Source of the DNA: CAZJJK01 sp964546285
GTDB lineage: Bacteria; Spirochaetota; Spirochaetia; Treponematales; Breznakiellaceae
Length of the DNA: 20,004 bases
Direction: 5' to 3'
NCBI GenBank assembly: GCA_964546285.1
Contig: CAZJJK010000057.1
Location: 1-20,004 of the forward strand
The position numbers and the translations under genes are program-made. A model generated the notes under the pieces. It saw nothing but the letters and a program-made list of their open reading frames with translations, was not told the DNA's origin and ran no database searches. Position 1 is the stretch's first letter; each line of letters begins with the position of its first letter. Positions 7,105-15,285 of this stretch are shown piece after piece.

Positions 7105-8657
7105 TCTAACATCACCTTTAGGCCAAATACGTCCTGGAACATATCGGCTTTTTCATTAAGCGCTAAACGCTCCATCGTAACATCCTGCCGGTCGACGGTT
7201 CGTAGAATGAAGCCGTCGCCGCGGCGTTCCAGGTTCAGTTCCATAACCTTCCGGGCATGGCCGCGGTCAAGGGCGTCGGCTACTCTAAGAATGGCCGCCA
7301 GCTTTAGCACAACGATCCTATCCTCCCTCTGAAGCGCGATATAGGCGATATCATTGGAGGAAGGGCCCTTGCGTCTATGGTAACGAACAGTGTTCGCGAC
7401 AATATCCAGGTCATCGCGATGTAACCCGAAAATTTCTGAATTAGCGACTAGGTACTGGCTGTGTTTTTGATGGCCAGCGGCGCGAATAAACATGCCTATA
7501 TCATGGAGAATAGCCGCGACCTCCAGCAACAGGCGGGCTCGTCTATCCAAGCCATGTTCCGCTGTCATGGCGTCAAAGAGCTTTAAGGCTAAATTGGCGA
7601 CATGGCTAGCGTGGGCTTCGTCAAACCGATATTTACGGCCTAAACTGATGGCAGAGGCTATCACCTGCGAATAAAACTCTTCTTGTAATTCAGAACCCAT
7701 ACCAGAGGAAAGGGCGATCAAAAAGCCCTCCCTAATTGATACGTTTGGAACGATGATTTCCGTTGCCGCCGTCTTATCCAGGAACGTTTTATATGTTAAA
7801 AGGCCCGGTATTATGCCTTCAGCTTCGGCAAAGGGCAGGTGCAGTTTTTGGACGCATTCTTCCACGCTGTAGCCTTGGATACGTTCCACAAAGCTTTGGA
7901 AAGCTTCTCTCTCCATGGTCCAGCAATCGTCATTCAATTCCAGCCCCAGCCTGAGGGCGCTTAAGCGCATATCTGATCCGATAGCGATAAAGCAGCGTAC
8001 CTTTCGTAAATCCATTTCAGAAGAGATAGACTCGGTCGTGTTCCGTATGTTTTCTTCCAAGTAATCACGAAGATAGCGTTTTGAACCCTTGGCCTGATTA
8101 ACTTGCTGATCTATTAAAATAGTACCCAAGCGCAGGCTGTGAACCGCGGCCATTTTACCTCGGCGAAGCAACATCAATTCCGAAGATCCGCCGCCAACTT
8201 CCAAAATAATAGAATTGGATCTGAAAAATAGCGGGCGATCGTTCCGAATGGCGAAACGCACCGCTAGATACATGAGCCGGTTTTCCTCAATTTCCTCAAC
8301 AACGTTTATGCGAAAGCCGGTACGCAGGAAAATACGATCAATAAATATATCGCGATTATCCGCTTCGCGTAGAGCGCTGGTAGCAATGACATGGACATTT
8401 TCAGGTTCGATATCCCAGGAAGCGAGAAGTTCTTGGTAGCCGTGAAGAACGCCCAGACAATCCGATAGCGCTTCGCGCCGAATCCGGCCACAGGTAAATA
8501 CATCCCTGCCAAGACCCACCGGTTTTGAGCCCTTGTCCAGAACTTCCCAAGCGGTCTGTCCGCCGGTTTGGGCTATCAGGAAGCGTATGCCTGTAGAGCC
8601 TACCTCTATAACGGCGACTCGTTTTGGCGGGGACGCGCTTGTTTTTGGGGCTGGCAT
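7101..8657 (-). CDS. ppx: Ppx/GppA-type phosphatase with C-terminal HD domain
   Basis: A 518-residue long-form exopolyphosphatase or pppGpp phosphatase. Residues 13-165 contain the ASKHA ATPase fold: phosphate-1 motif EVGSTGIRFLIA (18-29) and phosphate-2 motif LEVGGGSSELML (152-163). The C-terminal half (about 330-518) is an HD-type domain with His352, the HD pair His385-Asp386, His396/His399 and His427. It probably shortens polyphosphate; GppA activity on pppGpp cannot be excluded. The usual Asp-Ile-Gly-Ser-Asn of motif 1 is Glu-Val-Gly-Ser-Thr here, a mild departure. The ATG follows the kinase stop codon with no spacer, and its own stop overlaps ppk1. Synthesis and breakdown enzymes for polyphosphate are thus co-transcribed. 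Confidence 0.92.
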   Translation of the reverse strand: MPAPKTSASPPKRVAVIEVGSTGIRFLIAQTGGQTAWEVLDKGSKPVGLGRDVFTCGRIRREALSDCLGVLHGYQELLASWDIEPENVHVIATSALREADNRDIFIDRIFLRTGFRINVVEEIEENRLMYLAVRFAIRNDRPLFFRSNSIILEVGGGSSELMLLRRGKMAAVHSLRLGTILIDQQVNQAKGSKRYLRDYLEENIRNTTESISSEMDLRKVRCFIAIGSDMRLSALRLGLELNDDCWTMEREAFQSFVERIQGYSVEECVQKLHLPFAEAEGIIPGLLTYKTFLDKTAATEIIVPNVSIREGFLIALSSGMGSELQEEFYSQVIASAISLGRKYRFDEAHASHVANLALKLFDAMTAEHGLDRRARLLLEVAAILHDIGMFIRAAGHQKHSQYLVANSEIFGLHRDDLDIVANTVRYHRRKGPSSNDIAYIALQREDRIVVLKLAAILRVADALDRGHARKVMELNLERRGDGFILRTVDRQDVTMERLALNEKADMFQDVFGLKVMLE

Positions 8658-9626
8658 TTAATCGGTCTCCGTCGCTTCCTTGGCCAGCAGCGCCGCGCCC
8701 AGGGGAACGGCGTCATCTCCCAGGATGCCGAGCGATACGGGGACGTCTTTGGTCAGCTCAGACATCGCGTGTTCTCGCATCGCGTCCTTGACGATATTAA
8801 GGTAACCTTTGCGTAAGCGGTCCGCGAAGCCGCCGCCAATAACAAAGGCTTCTGGGTTAAGCAGCATAACGACATTGGCTAGACCCACTCCTAAATGAAA
8901 AGCCGCTCGCTCAACGATCTTTATCATATAAGCGTTGTTTTTTTCCAAACCGCGTTCAAAAACCGAACTTTTGAAACGCTTAAAATCCGTACCTGTCTTG
9001 TCCATAATTTCCGGCAAGCGTCCGGCTGAAGCGGCCGCGACAGCGTCCTTAGCCATAGCGCTTCGCGAGGCGAAAGCTTCCAAGCAACCGAATTGGCCGC
9101 AACCGCAAAGCGGGCCGCCTTCCATGATGATCATATGGCCTATCTCGCCCGCGGCGCCTTGACGGCCTCGGTACAGCTTGCCATCCAAAATAAGGCCGCC
9201 GCCAATACCGGTGCCGACAAATACGCCGACCACATGGCGATAGCCCTTAACGGCGCCAAGCTTGAATTCAGCCCAGGTCCCGGCGTTGACATCGTTCTCC
9301 AAAACAACCTTAACACCTAAGGCTTTTTCCAGTTTTGCCCGAAGCGGATAATCCCTTAATTCTAGGTTTGTTAAATTTACGGTGCCGGCTGACGGATCAA
9401 TTATGCCAGGGACGGCGACTCCGGCCGATAGGACAGCCGTTTTATCCACTTTCGCTTCTTTTAAAAGATTTTCTACCAGTTCAGCCATAGACTGGCAGAC
9501 AGCGTCCGCGCCATCCTCTCCAGGGGTCTTCTGACGGACTGATTCAACTAACTCGCCACCCTCGGTCATGAGAGCCGCGATCATTTTCGTACCGCCTAAA
9601 TCAAAGCCTATATGGTAACGCGTCAT
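8658..9626 (-). CDS. ROK-family sugar kinase, probable glucokinase
   Basis: A 322-residue cytosolic ROK kinase without the N-terminal DNA-binding domain of ROK repressors. It starts with the ATP-binding motif IGFDLGGTKM (6-15). The catalytic Asp112 is in ENDVNAG (110-116). The sugar and zinc motif runs from EIGH (His164) to the cluster GPLCGCGQFGCLE with Cys174, Cys176 and Cys181. The second phosphate motif is in VGTGIGGG (137-144). These are the hallmarks of ROK glucokinases, which phosphorylate glucose at O6; N-acetylmannosamine or fructose kinases are related alternatives. It lies 87 nt downstream of a cytosolic glycosidase gene on the same strand and directly abuts ppx, so it probably phosphorylates the sugar that glycosidase releases. 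Confidence 0.9.
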   Translation of the reverse strand: MTRYHIGFDLGGTKMIAALMTEGGELVESVRQKTPGEDGADAVCQSMAELVENLLKEAKVDKTAVLSAGVAVPGIIDPSAGTVNLTNLELRDYPLRAKLEKALGVKVVLENDVNAGTWAEFKLGAVKGYRHVVGVFVGTGIGGGLILDGKLYRGRQGAAGEIGHMIIMEGGPLCGCGQFGCLEAFASRSAMAKDAVAAASAGRLPEIMDKTGTDFKRFKSSVFERGLEKNNAYMIKIVERAAFHLGVGLANVVMLLNPEAFVIGGGFADRLRKGYLNIVKDAMREHAMSELTKDVPVSLGILGDDAVPLGAALLAKEATETD

Positions 9627-9713
9627 TGAAATAGCATAGACGAAGAAGCGGCTTTTCTCAACAGCGACGGCGCGGCGTTTTTGCGCTTAACGCCATTTGA
9701 CGGGGAAGGCCGA

Positions 9714-11138
9714 TTACAATTTATCTATCAACATTGAACATTTACCGGATGGGATAGGCAGGGTTTTCTTTTTCTTATCTAAAATATTCATGGTAAAGTA
9801 ATACAGCTTCTCACTTTCCATATGGATTTCCCACCCGCGCCCGCTTTTATTGGATAGGATAGTTATGAGATTTCTCTTAAGAGAAAGATTTTCTATTCCC
9901 ATAATCTCTAAATTGGGAATGATCCAATCTACGGTTTTTCTAGGCAGAGAAATTTCAAGACCTACCACGTTTTCTATCATTAGACAGACAGTGGATAGTC
10001 CGGCGTAGGCTAGATATTGCGAGCGCGGCCAATCCGCTTGATCGGTACGTTTCGCTGGACCTTCCTTAAGCGGCAGATAAGCCTCCCACAGATTTCCCTT
10101 ATGATGGTTTCCATCAGGGTTCATAGAGTCAAGCACAAAATATAAATGCCTAATAGCGCATTCGCGGGCTAAATCCCAGCGCTGGTATTTTTCTAAGCCC
10201 TTAATGGCCATAAACGTTAATTGCGGATATACCGAACCTCTGTAGCCATTGCCGTTAGGGTCAAAGTCTGGGTCGCTTACGGCAACCGTGGGGAAGGGAT
10301 GGTTTGCGCCAAATATCTTTTCGTCGGTTAGCTTATCAATCAGACGTTCCGCTTTATCGTCATTTGGGATTTCAGCCAACAGAGGCCAGAAACCGGCTAT
10401 AGTCTTTGTTGGAAGACGCTGTTCAGCCTCGTCTAAATCGAAATAAAAACCTTCCTTCTGATCCCACATCAGTGAGTTGATTCTGGTCTTTAACGAAAAA
10501 TACATCCGCTTATACTGGAAGCCTATTTCCTTATCATTAAGGATGTCCCCTAGAGCTGACAGATAGAGGGCGTTGACAGCCATAGCTGTGTTGAAATCTA
10601 TATGGTAAAAGGCTTTTTCACGGGGGGCATTGTCCATGCCCGTAGCCGCCAAGGGTACCGCGTATAAGCCGTTAGGCTTTTTAAACGTATTTTCCAGCCA
10701 GGCGACATAACGCCTAAGAATGGGTAGAACCTCTTTTACACGCTTTTTATTAGCGCTTTTATGATAGAGATTGTATTCAGCCCAAGCGAATAGAGGCAGC
10801 GCCAAGCCTTCCGGATTAGCGGCGTCAACTCGCGGTAATCCGGTTTCAAGTGAATAGGCGGAGCGGATAGCGCCAGACTCTTCCTGCTTTTCATAAAACA
10901 GATCCAAGCTTGAAGTAGCCGGATAAATTCGATTAGAATAAACGAGAAAAAAAGACGACCACACGGCGTCTAGTTGTTCGATAAAGGGATTTCCTGGATA
11001 TCCGAAATACTTTCCCTCAAGACCGCTACCAGGACTACCGCTTACCCAGCAGTCCTGCGTCCAAGCCCAAGTTCTGTCGTATATATCCACGAAATCCTGA
11101 TCATAAAAGTGGACTTTCGGAAAGTCGCGCTTAGTCAC
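9714..11138 (-). CDS. Trehalase/GH63-like (alpha/alpha)6-barrel glycoside hydrolase
   Basis: A 474-residue protein without signal peptide or membrane segments, so cytosolic. The pattern fits the MGH1-like/GH63 and GH37 clan. FGYPGNPFIEQLDAVWSSFF lies at 45-64, and the acid region ATGMDNAPR has Asp169 as likely general acid. The barrel segment NGYRGSVYPQLTFMAIKGLEKY is at 297-318, and LWEAYLP has Glu352 as likely general base. Possible substrates are trehalose, a glucosylated glycerate or another short alpha-glucoside; sequence alone does not settle this. The start is a GTG at 11138, with AAGGAG at 11149-11144 in good position; no ATG alternative aligns with the N terminus. A glucokinase-like gene follows 87 nt downstream, which suits an uptake-hydrolysis-phosphorylation route. 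Confidence 0.75.
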   Translation of the reverse strand: MTKRDFPKVHFYDQDFVDIYDRTWAWTQDCWVSGSPGSGLEGKYFGYPGNPFIEQLDAVWSSFFLVYSNRIYPATSSLDLFYEKQEESGAIRSAYSLETGLPRVDAANPEGLALPLFAWAEYNLYHKSANKKRVKEVLPILRRYVAWLENTFKKPNGLYAVPLAATGMDNAPREKAFYHIDFNTAMAVNALYLSALGDILNDKEIGFQYKRMYFSLKTRINSLMWDQKEGFYFDLDEAEQRLPTKTIAGFWPLLAEIPNDDKAERLIDKLTDEKIFGANHPFPTVAVSDPDFDPNGNGYRGSVYPQLTFMAIKGLEKYQRWDLARECAIRHLYFVLDSMNPDGNHHKGNLWEAYLPLKEGPAKRTDQADWPRSQYLAYAGLSTVCLMIENVVGLEISLPRKTVDWIIPNLEIMGIENLSLKRNLITILSNKSGRGWEIHMESEKLYYFTMNILDKKKKTLPIPSGKCSMLIDKL

Positions 11139-11380
11139 GGGATCTCCTTAATTACGGGCTCAATTTTACCATATGGTTCGGATTCCAAGCTCTGAGCTTT
11201 TGGATCGCGTTTTATTCCACTGTGGTCCACTTCCCTATAAAATAAAATACAAGAAGTGGGAGACATTCAAGATTATCGGATGGAGTGTAAAAAGTCAAAT
11301 TTATTAGGAAGCGATATCTCTATAAAGTGGGAAAAATACCGTGCTTGGCGAGATGACTGCCAAAGGCTATAATTTCGATC
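11139..11380. promoter_or_regulatory. Divergent regulatory region with nested inverted repeats
   Basis: This 242-bp gap separates the glycosidase (minus) and the hypothetical gene (plus). It contains AAGCTC-T-GAGCTT near 11187, two overlapping inverted repeats CCAC-T-GTGG (11217-11225) and GTGG-T-CCAC (11222-11230), and a wider pair CCACTTC (11227-11233) with GAAGTGG (11253-11259) around an AT-rich centre. AAGTGGGA appears again near 11330. Such stacked dyads suit a sugar-responsive repressor, but no specific family site is recognised. Confidence 0.4.
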
Positions 11381-11989
11381 ATGAAAAGACGCTTCAGGCG
11401 GCAAAAATTTCAGCGGGCGGCTCTCGCAAAGGCTATCATTGCTGAAAAGCGGCGGTTGTTTAATTTTGATCCAGCCTTATTCCCGGAGAAAAGGCATTAT
11501 CGCGGTTTAGCTATCCGTAGCCGCCGATTTTTAGCCCCCTCCTTTGTTTACCGTTTTTTAAGGGCCGCGGCTGATAAGTGGATAGCCGCTTTAATGAAGG
11601 AAAACGAGAATTTCAGTGTGCAAATTTGGCTCTATGAGCGACGTTTTGAGAAAACTCAGCTAGTGGCCGCCTGGGGGGAGTCCGCCGCTTTTTACGATAA
11701 GGCTTTTTCTCCTTTGTCTCCACCTTTCAAACCGCCCCGCGCTAAATACGGTTTGGAAAGGCGATCGCCGTCAAATGTGAGCTGGCGGCGCGGCGCNNNN
11801 NNNNNNNNNNNNNNNNNNNNNNNNNNNNNNNNNNNNNNNNNNNNNNNNNNNNNNNNNNNNNNNNNNNNNNNNNNNNNNNNNNNNNNNNNNNNNNNNGGCG
11901 CCTCCGTCAGTGCCGGAGTGAACGAAACGGTCTATGTGTTGAGTCACGGACGGGTATTAATACGCGAATATGCGTTAAAAAAAAGGTGA
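11381..11989 (+). CDS. Hypothetical basic protein, interrupted by an assembly gap
   Basis: I do not recognise this protein. The first 138 residues are rich in Arg and Lys, especially MKRRFRRQKFQ at the start and KRHYRGLAIRSRRF around 37-50. They include an aromatic stretch FSVQIWLYERRFEKTQLVAAWGE that may be a beta-rich core. The frame then enters 100 Ns (11797-11896), and a further 30 codons follow to the TGA, ending YVLSHGRVLIREYALKKR. Whether the two halves belong to one frame cannot be known, since 100 N is a placeholder length. The stop overlaps the GTG start of the next gene (GTGA), so both are probably translated as a pair. No signal peptide or membrane segment is seen. Confidence 0.55.
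   Translation: MKRRFRRQKFQRAALAKAIIAEKRRLFNFDPALFPEKRHYRGLAIRSRRFLAPSFVYRFLRAAADKWIAALMKENENFSVQIWLYERRFEKTQLVAAWGESAAFYDKAFSPLSPPFKPPRAKYGLERRSPSNVSWRRGXXXXXXXXXXXXXXXXXXXXXXXXXXXXXXXXXXGASVSAGVNETVYVLSHGRVLIREYALKKR
11797..11896. other. Scaffold gap of 100 Ns
   Basis: Exactly 100 undetermined bases, the conventional placeholder for a gap of unknown size. The left edge ends in repeated GGCGC units (GGCGGCGCGGCGC) and the right edge starts GGCGCC. GC-rich repeats or a strong hairpin probably broke the assembly. Confidence 0.98.
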
Positions 11990-12822
11990 TTCGCTTGCTG
12001 GCTGTCGGTGGTATTTTGCCACGATACGCTAAGTGTGGCGGCGGCGCAAAGCCCTGGCTCAAAGCCGCGTTTATGCTCTTATTTTTTTCAGCCGCCGCGC
12101 TTTTTGCCGATCCTCATGATATTTCTCCGCCGTTATCTGAGGCGGCGAGTCCGGCGCTCCCCGATTTTCCAAAAATATTCTCAAGCGATTGGCGGCGGGC
12201 GCTGGCTTATGTACGGCGCGAAGGCCCCGCTATAGTTAGAGAACTCAGCGTTTGCGGCGCCGAGCCAAGCGAAGCCTTGTCTGTCGTTTTCCCGGAATTG
12301 GTCCGGTATAATATACTTAGAGATCATATGGAAATAGCGGCTCTGCTCTTTTTGTATGTGGATAAGGGGACAAGATACGCCGATTTTTCCGTAGGCGTAT
12401 TCCAAATGAAACCTTCCTTCGCGGAAAGGGTGGAAATGGCCTTGCTCGCGGTCGCCGATCCGCCGGAGGCTTTAGAGCGATATTTCGATTTTCCCGCGGC
12501 CAATACGAAAGAAGCGCGGCGGGAGCGTCTTAAACGCTTATCCGATCCTATCTGGCACGCTCGTTATCTCGCCGCTTTTATCGCCATTGTTTATGATAGA
12601 CATGGCGACTATTTGGCGGATATGGAAGGCGCCGATCGTGTCGCCTTCCTATCCACCGCCTATAACGCCGGCTTCTATAAAGACCTAGAATATCTGGAAA
12701 GTGTATCCGCCAAAGCGTTTTTTCCGGATAAGACTTTTTGGAACGGGCCGCTGTACCGTTACGCGGAAGTCGCGCGTTATTTTTACGAACACGAACTGCC
12801 TGTTCTGGGACTAGGCCCGTAA
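11986..12822 (+). CDS. Secreted lytic-transglycosylase-like (SLT-fold) protein
   Basis: A 278-residue protein, starting at a GTG that overlaps the previous stop, with a Sec signal: basic start and then a hydrophobic run (about 25-40, LKAAFMLLFFSAAALFA) ending AlaPheAla-like before DPHD. The mature part resembles lysozyme-fold transglycosylases. It has FPELVRYN near residue 102 with a Glu in the catalytic place, then YADFSVGVFQMKPSFAE near 131-147 (compare the S-x-x-GxxQxxPxxA motif), then STAYNAGFY near 223-231 (compare AYNAG). The usual Gly-Leu-Met-Gln is Gly-Val-Phe-Gln. Related sequences exist as uncharacterised proteins in Bacteroidetes-type bacteria, from memory. It probably acts on periplasmic peptidoglycan, but activity is inferred. 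Confidence 0.65.
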   Translation: MIRLLAVGGILPRYAKCGGGAKPWLKAAFMLLFFSAAALFADPHDISPPLSEAASPALPDFPKIFSSDWRRALAYVRREGPAIVRELSVCGAEPSEALSVVFPELVRYNILRDHMEIAALLFLYVDKGTRYADFSVGVFQMKPSFAERVEMALLAVADPPEALERYFDFPAANTKEARRERLKRLSDPIWHARYLAAFIAIVYDRHGDYLADMEGADRVAFLSTAYNAGFYKDLEYLESVSAKAFFPDKTFWNGPLYRYAEVARYFYEHELPVLGLGP

Positions 12823-12857
12823 ACCGAAGCTATTAAGGATAAACGCTAGGAGCCGCC

Positions 12858-14714
12858 CTATGACAGAAGCCGGTTTAGCCGCTTAACGAAATCCGCCGGG
12901 TCCTTAAGCTTAACCCCCTCGACCAACAAGGCCTGATCCAAAAGAACGCCAGCTATATCCGCTATCCGCGCTTCATCATCGCTGTCCACGAGCTTCAGTA
13001 CCAGAGGATGTTCGCCGTTAAGCTCCAATATTGGCTTAACGTCAGGCAACTCCGTCTGACCCATAGCCCGAAGCATTTGGGCAAACTGGATAGAAGGATC
13101 GTTTTCATCCGCGACGATGCAGGATGGGGAATCATGCAAACGACGCGACAGCTTAACATCCTTGACCCTGTCTCCAAGCGCCTTTTTTGCCTTTTCGAGC
13201 GCCGGTTTTAACTCTTTCTCAGCCTTTTTATCCTTTTCCGTGCCCAATTCAGAGTCTGCGCCGGCGCGGTTAACCGCTTTTAGCTCCCATTCCTTGTATT
13301 TAGCTAGGGAGGGAACGACGATCTCATCGATATCGTCGTCCATAATAAGAACTTCTATGCCCTTAGCCTTGTACGCCTCCAAGAGGGGAGACGCTTTCAG
13401 CGTTTTTTCGTCGCCGCCAGTGATGTAATAGATGGCTTTTTGATCGCTCTTCATCCGCAGGCTATAGTCCGCCAGACTAACCCAGCCTTCAGCCTCAGTG
13501 CTTTTAAAACGCACCAGTTCAAGCAAGGCGTCGCGATTGGCGAAATCCTGGTATAGCCCTTCCTTAAGCGGCCGATTGAATTGTGAGATGAAGTTTTCCC
13601 ATTTTTCCTTGTTGTTTTCGGATATGGCTTTGAATTCCCCCAACAGCCGTTTAACGGAAGCGTTTTTGATATTCAACAGGACGCGATTTTGTTGAAGTAT
13701 CTCGCGGCTGACATTAAGCGGCAGATCCTCCGAATCAATAACGCCGCGGATAAAACGCAGCCAGGTCGGCATCAGTTCCTTTTCGTCATCGGTGATGAAG
13801 ACGCGCTTGATATAGAGTTTTACGCCGCTCTTATAATCGACATTATATAGATCGAAGGGCGCTTTTTTTGGAATATAGAATAAGGTGTCATATTCCATGG
13901 TTCCTTCGGCCTTTGTGTGCAGGTAGAACAAGGGGTCGTCGGTGTCATGCGCTATCTGCTTGTAAAATTCGATATAATCCTCATCCTTTAGTTCGGCTTT
14001 GGGTCGACGCCAGATCGCGCTGCCTGAGTTGATCTGTTCGGTTTTTGTTTTGGAACTTTTTTCCTTACCCTTATCGTCCCACTCCTTTTCGTCATAGGTT
14101 AAATAGATGGGGAAGGCGACGTGGTTGGAATAGCGCTTTACTATATCCTCAATGGACCAACGGGCGGCGTACTCCAAGCCCTCCTCGTTAAGATGCAGGG
14201 TGACAGTGGTCCCATGGCTATCCCGTACGGCTTCCTCAATCGTGAAACCTTCTTTGCCGTCACTTGTCCACAGCCAGGCTTTCTCGTCCCCAGCTTTTCG
14301 CGATAGCACATCGATCTTATCGGCGACCATAAAGGCGGAATAGAAACCCACGCCAAACTGGCCGATTAGGTTGGAATCTTTTTTAGCGTCCACGCTGAGT
14401 TTTTCCACAAAGGCGCGGGTGCCGGAACGAGCGATAGTGCCAAGGCTTTCAACCAAATCGCTTTCATTCATTCCTATACCGGTATCACTGATCGTGATTA
14501 GCTTTTGGTCTTTATTAAAAGCGATATCGATCCGCCCCTGGAATTCGATTCCTTTAAGCGCGTCGTCAGTCAGCGTGAGATATTTTAACTTGTCCAGAGC
14601 GTCTGACGCGTTGGATACTAGTTCGCGTAAAAAAATCTCTTTGTGAGAATACAGCGAATGGATGATAAGGTGCAGCAAGCGGCTGACCTCGGTCTGAAAT
14701 TGATGACTGGCCAT
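12858..14714 (-). CDS. htpG: Chaperone protein HtpG (Hsp90)
   Basis: A 618-residue Hsp90-family ATPase chaperone. The N-terminal GHKL ATPase domain has all family motifs: LRELVSNASDALDKL (about 30-44), DTGIGM, GTIARSGT and GQFGVGFYSAFMVAD. The middle domain includes LYIKRVFITDD, LPLNVSREILQQN and the client-binding region, and the C-terminal dimerisation domain ends ADFVKRLNRLLS. There is no eukaryotic MEEVD tail, as expected. An ATG at 14753 is open, but the ATG at 14714 has AAGGAG 9-10 nt upstream and gives the standard N terminus MASHQFQTEVSRLL, so I use it. No CIRCE element is visible upstream. The gene is convergent with the SLT-like gene, with 35 nt between them. Confidence 0.97.
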   Translation of the reverse strand: MASHQFQTEVSRLLHLIIHSLYSHKEIFLRELVSNASDALDKLKYLTLTDDALKGIEFQGRIDIAFNKDQKLITISDTGIGMNESDLVESLGTIARSGTRAFVEKLSVDAKKDSNLIGQFGVGFYSAFMVADKIDVLSRKAGDEKAWLWTSDGKEGFTIEEAVRDSHGTTVTLHLNEEGLEYAARWSIEDIVKRYSNHVAFPIYLTYDEKEWDDKGKEKSSKTKTEQINSGSAIWRRPKAELKDEDYIEFYKQIAHDTDDPLFYLHTKAEGTMEYDTLFYIPKKAPFDLYNVDYKSGVKLYIKRVFITDDEKELMPTWLRFIRGVIDSEDLPLNVSREILQQNRVLLNIKNASVKRLLGEFKAISENNKEKWENFISQFNRPLKEGLYQDFANRDALLELVRFKSTEAEGWVSLADYSLRMKSDQKAIYYITGGDEKTLKASPLLEAYKAKGIEVLIMDDDIDEIVVPSLAKYKEWELKAVNRAGADSELGTEKDKKAEKELKPALEKAKKALGDRVKDVKLSRRLHDSPSCIVADENDPSIQFAQMLRAMGQTELPDVKPILELNGEHPLVLKLVDSDDEARIADIAGVLLDQALLVEGVKLKDPADFVKRLNRLLS

Positions 14715-14778
14715 GAAAAAAGACTCCTTAGATAGTGAGAATAATTTTATCAAAGATACGAAAACGAGCGTGCTCTAG

Positions 14779-14806
14779 GCAAGATAAGCGTCGCGGTCTA
14801 TCTTGC
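14779..14806. other. Hairpin between the small Cys-rich gene and htpG
   Basis: GCAAGATA (14779-14786) and TATCTTGC (14799-14806) form an 8-bp stem with a 12-nt loop. On the minus strand it lies between the stop at 14825 and the htpG ribosome binding site. A short GAGC-AC-GCTC stem followed by TTTT comes just after it on that strand. It may partly terminate transcription of the small gene or protect the htpG 5' end. Confidence 0.4.
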
Positions 14807-14824
14807 TTAGCCTGTTTTTAGCTT

Positions 14825-15037
14825 TTATTTTAGCCCTGGCTTTTGTGTAAATACGGGGCAGTGCGTTCCGGTAGCTCTAAACACCTCAATGGAGGGTAAG
14901 GCGGCGCATTTGATGCCAAAAACCGTACAGGATCGTGGAAAACGCGGGTCCCAGGTCACCTTGAAATAGACGCACTTTAAGCAGTTTGGTGCATGCTGGG
15001 GGAAGGGTTTTCCGCTTATTCCCTCCGCGTCCGTCAT
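14825..15037 (-). CDS. Small conserved cysteine-rich protein
   Basis: A 70-residue protein with five cysteines: PNCLKCVYF (Cys19, Cys22), SCTVFGIKC (Cys37, Cys44) and GTHCPVF (Cys60). The spaced pattern C-x2-C, a VTWDPRFP segment, two more Cys and a final C-x-x-F looks like a compact metal-binding knuckle. Small proteins with this TWD-FP-C layout occur in spirochaetes and some other anaerobes as hypothetical proteins, from memory; no function is known to me. The ATG at 15037 lacks a strong ribosome binding site. It precedes htpG on the same strand by 110 nt, with a hairpin in between, and may be a separate transcript. Confidence 0.7.
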   Translation of the reverse strand: MTDAEGISGKPFPQHAPNCLKCVYFKVTWDPRFPRSCTVFGIKCAALPSIEVFRATGTHCPVFTQKPGLK

Positions 15038-15074
15038 GGCCTAAACCAAGCTATAAAGCATGTATTCTTTATTA

Positions 15075-15096
15075 ACTGCTGCCAATTTTGTTGCAA
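15075..15096 (-). repeat. Dispersed 22-bp repeat, copy D (left-end orientation)
   Basis: An exact consensus copy: begins ACTGCTGCC and ends TTTTGTTGCAA. TA precedes it. Bases just inside (about 15097-15125) contain CCGCTAAT and CATATAG and resemble the inner flanks of copies C and F. Confidence 0.8.
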
Positions 15097-15141
15097 GTCG
15101 AAACCGCTAATTCTCATATAGAACCCTATGTCAGTATAGAT

Positions 15142-15200
15142 CTTGTTGTAGAGTGAGTCCAGATTCTCGGTTCCGCGAGTCCTACATTGGACTCAACAAG
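15142..15200. ncRNA. Possible structured RNA with alternative hairpins
   Basis: TGAGTCCA (15154-15161) pairs with TGGACTCA (15188-15195), extended outside by CTTGTT (15142-15147) with AACAAG (15195-15200). An inner hairpin CTCG (15166-15169) pairs with CGAG (15176-15179). A second GAGTCC (15177-15182) can take over GGACTC (15189-15194) with a 6-nt loop, so two exclusive folds exist, as in attenuators and switches. No known RNA family is recognised. Confidence 0.3.
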
Positions 15201-15285
15201 CTTGTGTTTAGCTGGTCTTGGTCCAAACTCTATGGATGAATTCTTTTTAAATCTCTGTTGGCTACGAAAGAAAAGATGAAACGCT

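Noticed and set aside
9674..9694. GGCGTT/AACGCC hairpin between the glycosidase and the ROK kinase
   Set aside because: Short stem with no T-run on the minus strand; not enough to call a terminator between the two genes.
14715..14753. 13-codon N-terminal extension of HtpG
   Set aside because: The ATG at 14714 has a strong AAGGAG and gives the standard HtpG N terminus.
14715..14824. CIRCE heat-shock operator upstream of htpG
   Set aside because: The TTAGCACTC-N9-GAGTGCTAA pattern is not present; only an unrelated hairpin is found.
15067..15220. Minus-strand frame of about 50 codons through repeat copy D
   Set aside because: No suitable start with a ribosome binding site; treated as part of the element, though the shared reading of the repeat is noted as a finding.
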